Assembly (NCBI GenBank): GCA_003255065.1
Contig: QAOA01007326.1
Location: 62,001 to 126,000, forward strand
Reading direction: 5' to 3'
DNA length: 64,000 nucleotides
Source: Cercis canadensis
Lineage: Eukaryota > Streptophyta > Magnoliopsida > Fabales > Fabaceae
This document shows positions 44,048 through 55,639 of this stretch, piece by piece. The notes beneath the pieces are model-generated. The model was not told the origin of the DNA, did not search any database, and saw only the letters and a program-made list of their open reading frames with translations. Made by a program: the position numbers and the translations under genes. How positions within the stretch are numbered: the stretch's first letter is position 1; the number at the start of each line of letters is the position of its first letter.

Positions 44048-47000
44048 ATGAACAATCAAAATGAGTCACACTCTTCACACAAGCCTCCTTTCTTCAATGG
44101 AGAAAACTACCCTTACTGGAAGCATCGCATGGAGATGTACCTTGAGGAAATTGACTATGAAGTTTGGCAAATTGTTAGAAATGGTCTCACACCTCCAACA
44201 AAAATGGTGAATGATGTTGTTGTCCTAAAGGAAGAACATGAGTTCTCTGCTAAAGACAAACTCAAATTCACTCTTAACTCTAAATTAAGATATAACATCG
44301 TGTCTGATGTATTTGCTAAGGAGTATGAGAATATTGCATCTTGCAATACAGCTAAGGAGATGTGGGATAGACTAGCTATAATCCATGAAGAAACTAGTCA
44401 TGTGAAGGAGGCCAAGATTGACATCTACTCTACTTAGTATGAGATGTTTCACATGACTCAGGATGAACCTCTGGACTTCTTTTTTGCTCGATTCTTAAGC
44501 ATTATAAATACCCTCAAAGGACTTGGCAAAGTTTATTCTCAAAAGGAGCAAGTTAAGAAAATTCTAAGATGTTTCACTGAAAAATGGGACTCTAAGGTTA
44601 CTGTTCCGCTTCAGTATGCAAAATCCAATGAACTCACAGTGGATGCACTAAGAGGAACTCTAGAGTCACACTAGATAATGATTATGCAGAAAAAGTCCAT
44701 TGCGGTTGACAGAAAGAAGAGCTTGGCTTTTACTTCAAATGCTTCAGAAACCAGTGCTAAGGAAGATTTAGTCTCCAGTGATGAAGATGTAGCTCTCATC
44801 ACTAAAAGAGTTCTAGATATGATGAAGAAAAGGAAGGAGAGGAAAAGATTTCAATCAAGAGGTCAAAAGAATTTCACAAGAGGAGAAACTGCTAAAGAGC
44901 CTATCATTTGCTACGAATGTAAAAAGCCAGGCCATATCAGGCCTAAGTGTCCAAATCTAAAGGAGAAGAAATTCTTCAAGAAGGACAAAAAGAGGGCAAT
45001 GGTAGCTGCTTGGAGTGATGAGGACTTGACTTCTAACAGTGAGGACTCTAATGAAGAGAATATAGCAAACTTTTGTTTGATGGCCAAGGAAGAGTCAAGC
45101 AGTGAAAAGAGAGAGGTAACTAATCTAGATTTTGAACTTCTGCCTACTTATGATGAGTTAAGTCTTGCATTTGATGACTTATCATTTGACTATGAAAAAA
45201 AGCTTGCTAAAATCACTACTCTAAAGAAAGTTATAAAAAATTAGATCACTGTGATGAAAGAACTTGAGAAAGACAATGTTGACTTAACTGATAGACTTAA
45301 AGTATTGCAACATCAAAATGAGATTCTGGAAAAAGAAAATTATTCTACTGTCTCTGCATAAATGAGAATGATGAATTGAAAAGAAAAGTTAATGAACTAT
45401 CCAAAGATCTAGCAGATTTTGTTCAAGGTAGAGACAATCTTAATTCTCTCCTTGGAAGACAAAGAATGAGTAATGACAGAACTGGCTTAGGTTACTCTCA
45501 ACCGAACTCTTCAAAGAATGTTAAGAATTCTTTTGTTAAAGCTTCTGTTTCTCATTCCTATTCTAAGGGAACCTGTTTTTATTGTGGCTTTTTAGGACAT
45601 TTTTCTAATGCATGCTCTTGTAAGAAACTTTGTGCTAATAGGAAAATGATATGGGTGCCTAAGGGTAAATCTGTCTAATCTACTTGCAGGTATGTTATCA
45701 GGCCAAGAGTGATTGCTGGTATCTTGACAGTGGCTGTTCTAGGCACATGACAGGAGACCACTCAAAGTTTGTTTCCATTGATATGGAGGATTTGGGAGCA
45801 GTAACTTTTGGTGATAATAGCAAAGGTAGAATAGTAGGTATAGGTAAAATCAACTTAACCCCTTCTTTATTTATTGAAAATGTGTACTTTGTGAAAGAGT
45901 TAATGTACAATCTATTAAGCATAAGTCAATTGTGTGATAGAGGTCATAGGATTATCTTTGAAGCATCTAAGTGCATTATTCATTATAGGAAATCTGATGA
46001 TATTCTGTTTATTGATCAAAGAAGCTCAAATGTTTATGTTGTGTCCAAAGATTCTTTGGATTTCAAAAAGGAAACCTATTTTGCTTCTTAAAGTAGTAGC
46101 TCCTAGCTGTGGCATAGGAGACTTGGCCATGCTAATTTAAAATTGATTGCCAAACTTTCAAAGAAAGAACTAGTCTCAGGTTTGCTTAAGATAGTTTTTG
46201 AATAGGATAAAATTTGTACTGCTTGTCAGCAAAGAAAGCATATTAAGTCCTCTTTCGGCTCTAAGAAAGTTTTGTCAACCTCTAGGCCATTGCAACTACT
46301 TCATATGGATCTATTTGTACCAACACCTATTTTGAGCTTAAATGGAAAGAAATATGGTTTGGTCATTATTGATGATTACTCTAGGTTTTCTTGGGTGTTT
46401 TTCCTAGCTCATAAAGATGATACTTTTTCTGTGTTTGTGAAATTTAGCAAAAAGGTTCAAAATGAAAAAGATTTTGCAATATCTTCAATTAGGAGTGATC
46501 ATGGTGGTGAGTTTGAAAACAAGTTTTTCAAAAGCTTTTGTGAAAATTTAGGAATCCACCATAATTTTTTTTGTCCTAGAACTCCACAACAAAATGGTGT
46601 TGTTGAGAGGAAAAATAGGACCCTAGTTGAGATGGATAGAACTATGCTTTGTGAAAATGATTTGCCAAAGTATTTCTAGGCTGAAGCTGTAAATACAACA
46701 TGCTATATCTTGAATAGATGTTTAATTAGACCAATTTTGAAGAAGACTCATTATGAGCTGTGGAAAGGAAGGAAACCCAATATCAGTTACTTTCATGCAT
46801 TTGGATGTAAATATTTTATTCTAAATAATGGAAAAGATCATCTAGGTAAGTTTGATTCAAAATCTGATGAATGCATTTTTCTGGGATATTCTTTAACTAG
46901 CAAGGCATATAGGATTTTCAACAAAAGAACTCTAATTGTTGAAGAATCTGTTCATGTTGTTTTTGATGAGACTAACCCTCTCTTGAGCATAGATGCTCTT

Positions 47001-48813
47001 GAAGAACCAGAAAATTTTGCAAGAAAACATCAAGCTACCTAACAGAACTGAATGTAGCAGAGAACAAGTTCCAGAACCTATTGTATCTGATCAAGTTCCA
47101 TCAAAACAAATTCAACCAGAATCTGACCAGGAAGAAGCACCATAACAAAATGCAAGAGAGTCACTTCCAAGAGAAAGCAAAACTTCAAAAAATCACCCAG
47201 TTGACAAAGTAATTGGTGATTTACATGAAGGCATTACAACTAGAGCTTCTCTTCGAGACAAAGATTTTAATCTAGCTTTCTGTCATTTGTTGAGCCTTCA
47301 AACATAAGTGAAGCTTTGAAAGATGAGGCTTGGATCATGGCTATGCAAGAAGAGCTTAATCAGTTTGTCAGAAACAAAGTTTGGGATCTAGTTCCTCATC
47401 CACAAAATCAATATGTTATTGGTACTAGATGGGTGTTTAGGAACAAATTAGATGGGGATGGAAAGATAGTGAGAAATAAAGCTCGACTTGTTGCTCAAGG
47501 CTTCAATCAGTAGGAAGGTATTAATTTTGAGGAGACTTTTGCTCCTGTAGCTAGATTAGAAGCCATAAGAATGTTTCTTGCATTTGCATGTTTCAAAAAT
47601 TTCAGAAATTTTTGAATGGATGTGAAAAGTGCATTTTTTAAATGGCTTTATCAATGAGGAAGTCTATGTTAAGCAACCTCTTGGTTTTGAAAACCTTGAT
47701 TTTCCAAATCATGTGTATAAGCTATCAAAGGCTCTCTATGACCTTAAACAAGCTCTAAGAGCGTGGTATGATAGGTTGAGTGAATTTCTCATAGGAAATG
47801 GTTTTTCAAGAGGAAAAGTAGATACCACTTTGTTTACAAAGAATGTCTCTCATCACATTATCATTGTTCAGATTTATGTTGATGATATCATATTTGGTTC
47901 TACTAACACTTTGCTGTGTAAAGAATTTGAAAAGCTCATGCAAAGTGAATTTGAAATGAGCATGATGGGTAAGCTTAACTTCTTTCTCGGTCTTCAAGTA
48001 AAGCAAACTGAAAATGATATTTTTATCAATCAATCCAAGTATACTTGAGAGTTGCTTAAAAGGTTTGGTATGAACAATGCAAAAGGTATTTCTACTCCTA
48101 TGAGTACTGCCACCAAACTTACTTTGGATGAATCTGGTAAATCAGTTTGTGAGAAAAAGGTATAGAGGAATGATTGGTTCTCTGTTATATTTGACAGCAA
48201 GTAGACATGATATTCTATTTTCTGTATGTGCTTGTGCTAGATTTCAAGTATGTCCTAAAGAATCACATTTGACTACTATAAAGAGAATTTTTCAATATTT
48301 TCTTAACACTGTTAATGTTGGTCTCTGGTTTAGCAGAACTAGTTCTTTCGAACTAGTTTCATATACTGACTCTGACTATGTTGGATATTCTATTGATTGC
48401 AAAAGCACTAGTGGAGGCTGTTAATTTCTTGGAGAAGCCCTAGTCTCTTAGCAATCCAAAAAGAAAAATGTTGTGGCTCAATTAACAGCTGAGGTAGAAT
48501 ACATGGTTGCTGGTCTCTGCTATTCTCAAGTGCTATGGATGAAGCAACAACTGCTTGCCTATGGTATTTCTCTTGACAAAATTCCTATGTTGTATGATAA
48601 TACTAGTGCTATCAATATTGCTAAAAATCCAGTTTAGCATTCTAGGACCAAACATATTGACATAAAACATCATTTTCTTAGAGATCATGTCATGGAAAGG
48701 GATATTGAACTTTCTTTTGTTAGTACTAAAGATCAAATTCTGATATCTTTACCAAAGCACTAGCTGAAGATAAATTTTCCTTCCTTAGACATGAGTTAGG
48801 AATGCTTAATTGA
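44048..48813 (+). pseudogene. Sirevirus-like gag-pol, full length but interrupted
   Basis: ATG at 44048. Gag reads FNGENYPYWKHRMEMYL, then MWDRLAIIHEET, a CCHC knuckle CYECKKPGHIRPKC near 44910 and coiled-coil-like segments, with a second Cys-rich motif CFYCGFLGHFSNAC near 45575. Protease has WYLDSGCSRHMTG near 45720. Integrase has HRRLGHA (as WHRRLGHA in a shifted frame), CTACQQRKH, HMDLFVP, IRSDHGGEFEN and QQNGVVERKNR. Reverse transcriptase has KARLVAQGFNQ, KQPLGFEN, YDLKQALRAWY and QIYVDDIIFGSTN; RNase H has YTDSDYVG, AEVEYMVA and YDNTSAINIAKNP. Stops are present near 44436, 44672, 45242, 46089, 46678, 47513, 48047 and 48422, and there are some frameshifts. The polyprotein would have copied and integrated the element; this copy cannot. 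Confidence 0.93.
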
Positions 48814-49627
48814 TCATAAGTGTTTTTCTTTTTATTCTGTCCTTCATGCATATTCTTTTCTTCTTTCTTTTTCTATTTTGCATCTTAAGCTGGTTAATGC
48901 TTGTTTGTTCTAGGTATTTCTCTGATATCTTAGCATAGAATTTGTTGAATTTCTTCTTTTGGCCTATGTGGTAAGATCTCGATCCTATTTTTTAGTTTGC
49001 CAACAAATTTTTTATCTTCCTAAATCTTTTCTTTCAAAAGATTTCAGTAGTTTCCTTTTTATTTGGGCCAATTTAAGTTGGATCCTATTATTTCTCATTT
49101 TGGACTGTTATATATTTTCATTTCTCCTCTGGGCTTTTCTGTTTGTTTCGGCCCAGTTGTCTCAGTCTTTAGTAAAACACACATTTCATTCCCTGGTAGC
49201 CGCTTGACTGATCAAAACATATTGTTTTGTCTTTGATTCTTTAAGCAAAACGTTCGTTTCAATTCTGGCGATTGATCTTCTGATCAAAACCAGTCTTTAA
49301 CTTTTGAGTGTTCTGCTCGATTGGCTATGGTAGAGAAACAATTGGCTCACAAAAAGGTAGAGTTGCCAGCTTTAAAATCTTCCAATCCATCTTCCTCCTA
49401 GCTTTTATTTTCTTGTTATGATTTCAAATTAATATGTAAAACATTTGATCTTAATCAGCTTTAGAAGACATCTTTTTGTTGCATATCATGCATAAGTATA
49501 TTGGTCTTATTGTGTCTGATCCCTGGATTTTTATCTGATATTGATCATTACTGTTGTTTATCTACTTTATGTTATTTGTTTTGTTATGTGAATGGTTCAT
49601 TCTTCTCTCTTGTCTTTTTGATAATGA

Positions 49628-49843
49628 CAAAGGGGGAGAAAAATATTTGAGATAGTCTGATTGAATTGTTGTTTATTCTGTTATATTTGATTGTCTATCT
49701 CAGCTGCAAGAAATCTCCCTATTTATTTAAACTTCTTTTTGAAAACTACTGTTAGAACTAGTTTGAGGAACTAGTTCTAAGGTATGCTCATATTCAGGGG
49801 GAGATTTTCCTTAATCATTTGTCATCATCAAAAAGGGGGAGAT
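49628..49843 (+). promoter_or_regulatory. Multiple polypurine tracts before the 3' LTR
   Basis: CAAAGGGGGAGAAAAA at 49628, AGGGGGAGAT at 49796 and CAAAAAGGGGGAGAT at 49829-49843. Only the last abuts the LTR. Repeated tracts of this kind are a known Sirevirus trait. Confidence 0.8.
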
Positions 49844-50970
49844 TGTTAGTTCCATAATTCTCTTTCTTGATTTTGATGATAACAAATGATTCTATATCTT
49901 CTAATCTATGTTGTGTTTAAGTATTCTTCTAAGTGCAAGTTAGTAAAGAAAGCTAATAACTGGTCCTATTGGATTGTAAGAACTAGTTCTTAAACCAGTT
50001 CTTCTCTTCTGGTTGTTGTTATGTATGCAAAGTCTTCAGATCTCAAAGTGCTTGTCAGAATGTTACTTCACGTGTGATATAACCGTTTCCTTATGAAGAG
50101 TTGGTAGAGATCCACCTTTCAAGGGAAGCTAGTAAAAAGTAACTTCTTTGGGCACTACCAGACAAGGGAATAGTTAGTGGAATTGGATTGCATCTCAGCT
50201 TGATAGTTGTCCCACTATTAAGGGTGAAGATTGCTCTTCACGTGCTGCCTTCCTCCTTTATTGTGCAGCTTTCCCTTGCTCTTAAAAAGTAAGCTGTGAG
50301 AAGAAGCAAAAAAAGAAGGAAGAACAAAGGAAGTTTTTAGAGTGCGATAGTTGCTCTTCATCTTCATTTTTGTACTAATAAACTTCTTCTTTCAATGCTC
50401 AAATATATGTAAAAATTTGCTCTAGAGAGAGAGAGTAATTTTAATGGAGCTCAATTCCTTTTTGAGTGTTATGAACTCAGGATTTCAGTAGGAAATCCGT
50501 GAGAGACTTCTAGTTGTGAGACTAGAAGGAGAAAGTTTCTTGGTGAGCTTCTGTGTGAGAAACCAAGGGTGTAAAAGCTTGGAGAAGCTTGGACAAATTA
50601 AACTCAACTTAGTGGAACCCCAATGCTTTGGGAGAAGTGGATGTAGGCCTTAGTGCTGAACTATTATAAAACTTGTGCATAAGATCTTCTTCACTCTTAT
50701 CTTTAAATTCTCTATTGCTTATGCTTACAGTATGTTATTGATGCTTTTAAGTTTATCTTGTCTGAGTTTTCTGGTATGATTCATAACTGCTACGCTATAT
50801 GAAATGGATCTGAATGTTTCATGTATTTATTTGATTCTTAAACAGTAGAACTAGCTCTTGCAGTGTTTAGCTCATGGATTAATTTCTAGTGTTAGTTCTT
50901 ATGAATTGATTTGTCAAGAAACTCCTTTTCACCCCCCCTCCCTCCCTAGGAGTGTTTCCTGTGACATTCA
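49844..50970 (+). repeat. 3' LTR of the Sirevirus-like element
   Basis: 1127 bp. It matches the 5' LTR throughout and is followed by the GGCTT target duplication. Confidence 0.95.
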
Positions 50971-52381
50971 GGCTTTTATTTGCAGACCTTGGCTTTGATT
51001 TGAAGTGGCTTGTTTAGTTTTATAAACTGTGCTTGAGTTGTTTTAGAATGGTGTAGGAACTTTATTGGGGTTTTAATATCATCACATGTATTAGATTTTG
51101 AGCCTCTCCGTGTGTGAGAATTGTATATATAATTCTTCTCTAGTTCAGGTTTCTAGGCTTGGATCTGGTGTATGTTGTTAATTGTTGTAATGTATATAAA
51201 TTTGCTTGAATTAGAATAATGAATGGCATCAGTTTTAGCACTTCCTTTAATTTAGTTCACTGCTGTTTCCATAATTCAGCATTTTGATCCCATAACACTA
51301 TTTGTCAAAACTCTTCCTCGTATGATCATATTTTCCGTTTCTGGTTTGTGTAGTCTTAATTGCTGGATATCTATTTGCTGAATATATTTGTCTGCTCATG
51401 TGCTTTTACTGTTTGTACATGTGGTTTGGTTTTTACTGGCTTCTGTTCAATATTCATGTGGTTTAGTTCATAAGCATGCAGAATGCCATGCTTTTTTTTT
51501 TTTTTTTTTTTTTTTTCTCTGCTGCAATATTCCAAAATCTGTTCAAAGTGCTGGAATTTTCTGTAATTTCTTTAGGTTATTTTGAGCATTTTTCTGCATT
51601 TTTTTGGGGTACATCTTGCTGCAATTTTCTACAATGTTCAGATTCGTCTTTTGGCATCATTGTTGTGACTATAAATTTGTTCTTGCTTATTTTTTACTAG
51701 TTGGATTGTTTCTTGTGAGGACCTTTGACATGGTTTGTACAATTCTTAGAAATGTTGAGTTACAATTTTTTTCCAAAGTCCAACTTGCTGCCAATGGGGT
51801 TTCAAGATTTTTTAATCTGGGTTTTGGTTGTAATTTGTGATTGCTTCTAATGAGATTAATGAATTTTAGCCATATTCTTGTGTTATGTTTGATATCTGAT
51901 TTGGCTTGCATGAAACCATAATGGAAAGTTTGTCAAATGACTTGCCTTCTAGCGCCTTTTAGTGCCCAAAATAATTTTTATTTCATGATTGTAATAGAAT
52001 GGTTATAATCTTCATGATGTTTGTTTTGTTTAGTAAGTCTGTTAATAACATGATTTCTAGTGATTTTTTTTTATATGAAAATTAAATTTTTTTATTACAT
52101 TTTGGGCTCAATTCTTTTTCATCCCTAGGAGAGAATGGTAAGTTGTTAGTGAATCAAACCTGTCCTTGTTTGATGCTGTCTTGTTCATATTTATGCAGCT
52201 TGATCTTTTATCCCTTGGTTTAATATTCTAAATTTGAGTTTTGTTTGGTTTGAATTTTGCTAAGTAGGGTGCTGTTTTCTTGCTTTTTTGGTACAATTAT
52301 GTTCTTTTTTTAATAATAAAATGTTGAAAGTGAGGAACTGTTGGGGGATTGATTTTAAGTTATTTTTGTTCTATTTTTTTT

Positions 52382-52886
52382 NNNNNNNNNNNNNNNNNNN
52401 NNNNNNNNNNNNNNNNNNNNNNNNNNNNNNNNNNNNNNNNNNNNNNNNNNNNNNNNNNNNNNNNNNNNNNNNNNNNNNNNNNNNNNNNNNNNNNNNNNNN
52501 NNNNNNNNNNNNNNNNNNNNNNNNNNNNNNNNNNNNNNNNNNNNNNNNNNNNNNNNNNNNNNNNNNNNNNNNNNNNNNNNNNNNNNNNNNNNNNNNNNNN
52601 NNNNNNNNNNNNNNNNNNNNNNNNNNNNNNNNNNNNNNNNNNNNNNNNNNNNNNNNNNNNNNNNNNNNNNNNNNNNNNNNNNNNNNNNNNNNNNNNNNNN
52701 NNNNNNNNNNNNNNNNNNNNNNNNNNNNNNNNNNNNNNNNNNNNNNNNNNNNNNNNNNNNNNNNNNNNNNNNNNNNNNNNNNNNNNNNNNNNNNNNNNNN
52801 NNNNNNNNNNNNNNNNNNNNNNNNNNNNNNNNNNNNNNNNNNNNNNNNNNNNNNNNNNNNNNNNNNNNNNNNNNNNNNNNNNNNNN
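52382..52886. other. Assembly gap of 505 N
   Basis: A continuous run of N between poly(T) and TTGGAGGCTTTGG. Content and true size are unknown. Confidence 0.99.
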
Positions 52887-53966
52887 TTGGAGGCTTTGGT
52901 TCTAATCTCTACAGATTTCTGCATTTGACTTCTAGTTATATTTCAATTAACTATTTTTTTCTTTATCTTTCCTTCTATTTTCATTTTTTCTTTTTAAAAA
53001 AATAAAAGAAAAACAAAGAAATAAACAAAAATAAAACTAGACTTCCCATTAGTTTAGTTAAATTAAGTTGAAGTTGCATTTTTTTTTTCTCTAGACAATT
53101 GGGTTGGAAATCTGACATTTAGTTGTGAAAGGAAAGGATTTTTATTAGAAACATTTTTATTTATTATATTTAGTAAAATATTAATTTTGAAAATTTAATT
53201 TATTTTCTATTTTAAATATATAATGATATAAATAGTAATAATAACATATAAATAGCTAATTGAATTTCTTTTTTATTTATATATTTATTTTATAGTTTTT
53301 AATTAATATAAATTAATCTTATATGATCTATCTAATTGAGCTAAAGAGAAAGGAAAAAAGTTAAATGGCTCATTGAATAATTGTTTTAAAAAAAGAGTTT
53401 TCATATAAAATGTGATAATTCTGAAAAGATTTTTTTTTTTTTTTCTTGACATGAAGACTTTACTTAAACCAATGTCAATGAAACTTTCCATCTTTTGATT
53501 CTTTGGTGTTTTAAGTCTGTTTCCTTGTTCGGAGTTTAGTTTGGTTTCTTTTGTATAACTAACTAACAGTATCTGTTTTGTATGGTTAGTGAACTAATCT
53601 TTGGGCTACTTTGATTTTGTTTGTTGATTTTTAACTTCTTTATGTTTGCGTCATGCTTCTCTTTTTTCTGTCTTTTGCTTACTAGCTTTGTTGCTGTGAC
53701 ATTCAGAATTGCAAGCTGATTTCAGTGAATTGGAGGGGAATGTATCAAATGGCTATCTTGGCTAGAGCCTTTTAAAGGTCTACATATCTACATTGAATAG
53801 TTGAGAATTTGCAAAAAGGTAAGAAATATAGTAGTGTGCATGAAAGGAAAAGGGGCATGACTGAATCTTTTGTTTCCAAATCACCATTATTTTGGTGGTA
53901 GATGAGATTAAGGAAACTGTCTTTCTCTATTCCTGTTTTTACCAAAAATAATCGTCATTAAAAATA

Positions 53967-54126
53967 AATGGTAAAAGGTTTTTTTTAAATTATAATAAAA
54001 AAGGCTAAAGAGTATAATCCTTGTTATATTCAATCTTAATGAAAANAATGGTAAAAGTTTTTTTTTTAAATTATAATAAAAAAGGCTAAAGAGTATAATC
54101 CTTGTTATATTCAACCTTAATGAAAA
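53967..54126. other. Probable false duplication across a single N (54046)
   Basis: 53967-54045 is repeated as 54047-54126 with one or two differences. Confidence 0.85.
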
Positions 54127-54364
54127 AAAAAAGTTAAGTAAGCTAAATACCAATTGAGGTAGGCACTAAGTAGCATGCTTCCACAGAATTGGAAATCCCC
54201 CAGTTGAGGAAGAGTTACTACTTGATTCAAATTGCTAAGACTAAGCACAGTTTCTCTTATGCTCTTTCATTTAGTAAGAGTTCTTACACTCTAGCTTTGT
54301 CCAATAAATATTTTCCTGCTAGTATCTCTTTGATTTAATTACTAACTTGTAATTTTTTTTTAGT

Positions 54365-54517
54365 GGGGAAATGACTGAAATGGATAGCTCATGAGAAATA
54401 TTTACTGAGAAGGAAGCATTAACCAATTCACTAGATTGTTAATCAATTTAAGAAGTGGTTAATGCTTCCCTTGTAGTAAATATTTATTCAAGACTATCAT
54501 TTTTCAGTTATTTCTCC
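54365..54517. repeat. Long imperfect hairpin, MITE-like
   Basis: The left arm (54365-54427, GGGGAAATGACTGAAA.. AAGGAAGCATTAACCA) pairs with the right arm (54453-54517) read in reverse (GGAGAAATAACTGAAA.. AGGGAAGCATTAACCA). Arms are about 63 bp with scattered mismatches and a loop of about 25 bp. It could be a MITE or an inverted-repeat RNA precursor. No clear target duplication is seen. Confidence 0.75.
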
Positions 54518-54705
54518 TTCTTTGTTCCTTGATGAACTTGCAGTGGAGAGTTACAGTGGCAGTGAAATGGCGTACCAGTGACCCGAATTGCATACCCGAA
54601 CTTATCCAATATGTTGTTTGTTTCAACTTTAATTTTGATTTGGATTCAAAATGAACAAAAGTTCAATTAATTTGTTTGTTTCAAATTTCTTCCTCATCTG
54701 CGGCA

Positions 54706-54855
54706 ATGCCTGGGCAAAGTCACCAAAAATGGAGTGGCTGGAGAAGCGCGTTAGGGACACGTACATCAAATTCTTCGAGGAGAAGAATCACGCAAACTAG
54801 AAACTGAGCCTTGTTGTGCGTCACAATGACCCCACTCTTTTCTTTGCCAATGTTG
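54706..54855 (+). pseudogene. AlaRS exon remnant A (N-terminus)
   Basis: ATG at 54706 reads MPGQSHQK; one base is missing before MEWLEKRVRDTYIKFFEEKNHAN (ATG 54729), then a TAG replaces the expected Trp, then NDPTLFFANV. The exon ends G|GTATGG, at the ANAG|M junction expected in the family. Confidence 0.88.
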
Positions 54856-55469
54856 GTATGGTTCTCTTTTTCTATGCCTCTTTGGATTCATCACCGACCC
54901 ATGTTGCTATATTAGTTAAAATTTAAATTTGTGATCATTTTATTTTTGTGTGGTGTGGAACCAGCCTACAATGACAGTTTTAGCCTATAACTTTGTGGCT
55001 TGGTGAAGCTTTTGTGGCTAAAGAGTTGCTTTTCAGTTTAGCTCACTGATTTATACTGTTTTGTCTCAGTAGATTTTATGAGTGAAGCTGAATTTGGAGT
55101 TTTCACATCTTAGAAGCTTGTAATTGAACAACCAAGCTTGGTTTATGCATTTGAACTTTAGTGAGGATTTGTTTATGTTCCAAAACTTTTCTCACTCACT
55201 CACCAAGACTCACATTTTTCTTTTTGATTGACATTTTTTCTGCAAAAAAGTAATTAAAAATAAAAACTTCATTGAATGTTATTATCATGGCTTTCCCTTT
55301 TTGTTCAGATAAAAATTATAAATCCCAACATGGTAATAATTGTTGCATAACAAGAGAACTAAAATAGAGTAATGTGAACCATTGGGTGTTTAGGTTGCTA
55401 CACAAAATTCCTTGTCTACTAATAGGAGGAAATTTCACCTAACTTTTCTTTATATTGTTAATGTTGTTT
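54856..55469 (+). other. AlaRS pseudogene intron before the copia insertion
   Basis: AT-rich intron-like sequence. I searched it by eye for the missing MNQFKP exon and did not find it. Confidence 0.6.
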
Positions 55470-55474
55470 CAGGT

Positions 55475-55633
55475 TGTGAGATTAGTGGAAAAGGTTGTGA
55501 ATCTAGCTCCTCACAGCTATTATTTATATTAACTGTACAACAATAATGGACATAATCTTGGGCCTAATCATATGCTAATTACAAGCTTAAATATATGCTA
55601 TAATAACTAGTATTTACAGCTAATATTCTAACA
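55475..55633 (-). repeat. 3' LTR of the copia element in the AlaRS intron
   Basis: 159 bp, adjacent to the CCCCCTC (polypurine on the minus strand) at 55635-55641. Confidence 0.93.
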
Positions 55634-55639
55634 CTCCCC

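Larger units (their letters stand above)
42614..50970 (+). mobile_element. Complete Sirevirus-like copia retrotransposon
   Basis: The 5' LTR is 42614-43961 and the 3' LTR 49844-50970, both starting TGTTAGTTCC; the 3' copy ends ACATTCA and the 5' copy ACATTTA. GGCTT at 42609-42613 and 50971-50975 is a perfect 5 bp target duplication. The primer site TGGTATAAGAGC lies at 43964. Sirevirus traits are the long LTRs, gag and pol of that type (QIYVDDIIFGSTN), about 1 kb of non-coding sequence after pol, and several AGGGGGAGA tracts before the 3' LTR. The 5' LTR is inflated by a probable 229 bp assembly duplication; without it both LTRs are about 1.12 kb. Confidence 0.95.
50976..54364. other. T-rich spacer with gap, no gene recognised
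   Basis: AT-rich, T-biased sequence with a T run of about 29 near 51491. No exon, RNA gene or repeat end could be recognised. ORFs spanning 52288-53005 are created by translating the N gap. Confidence 0.55.

Noticed and set aside
52288..53005. Long ORFs on both strands rich in undefined residues
   Set aside because: They are the 505 bp N gap translated as open; only a few real codons lie at each end.
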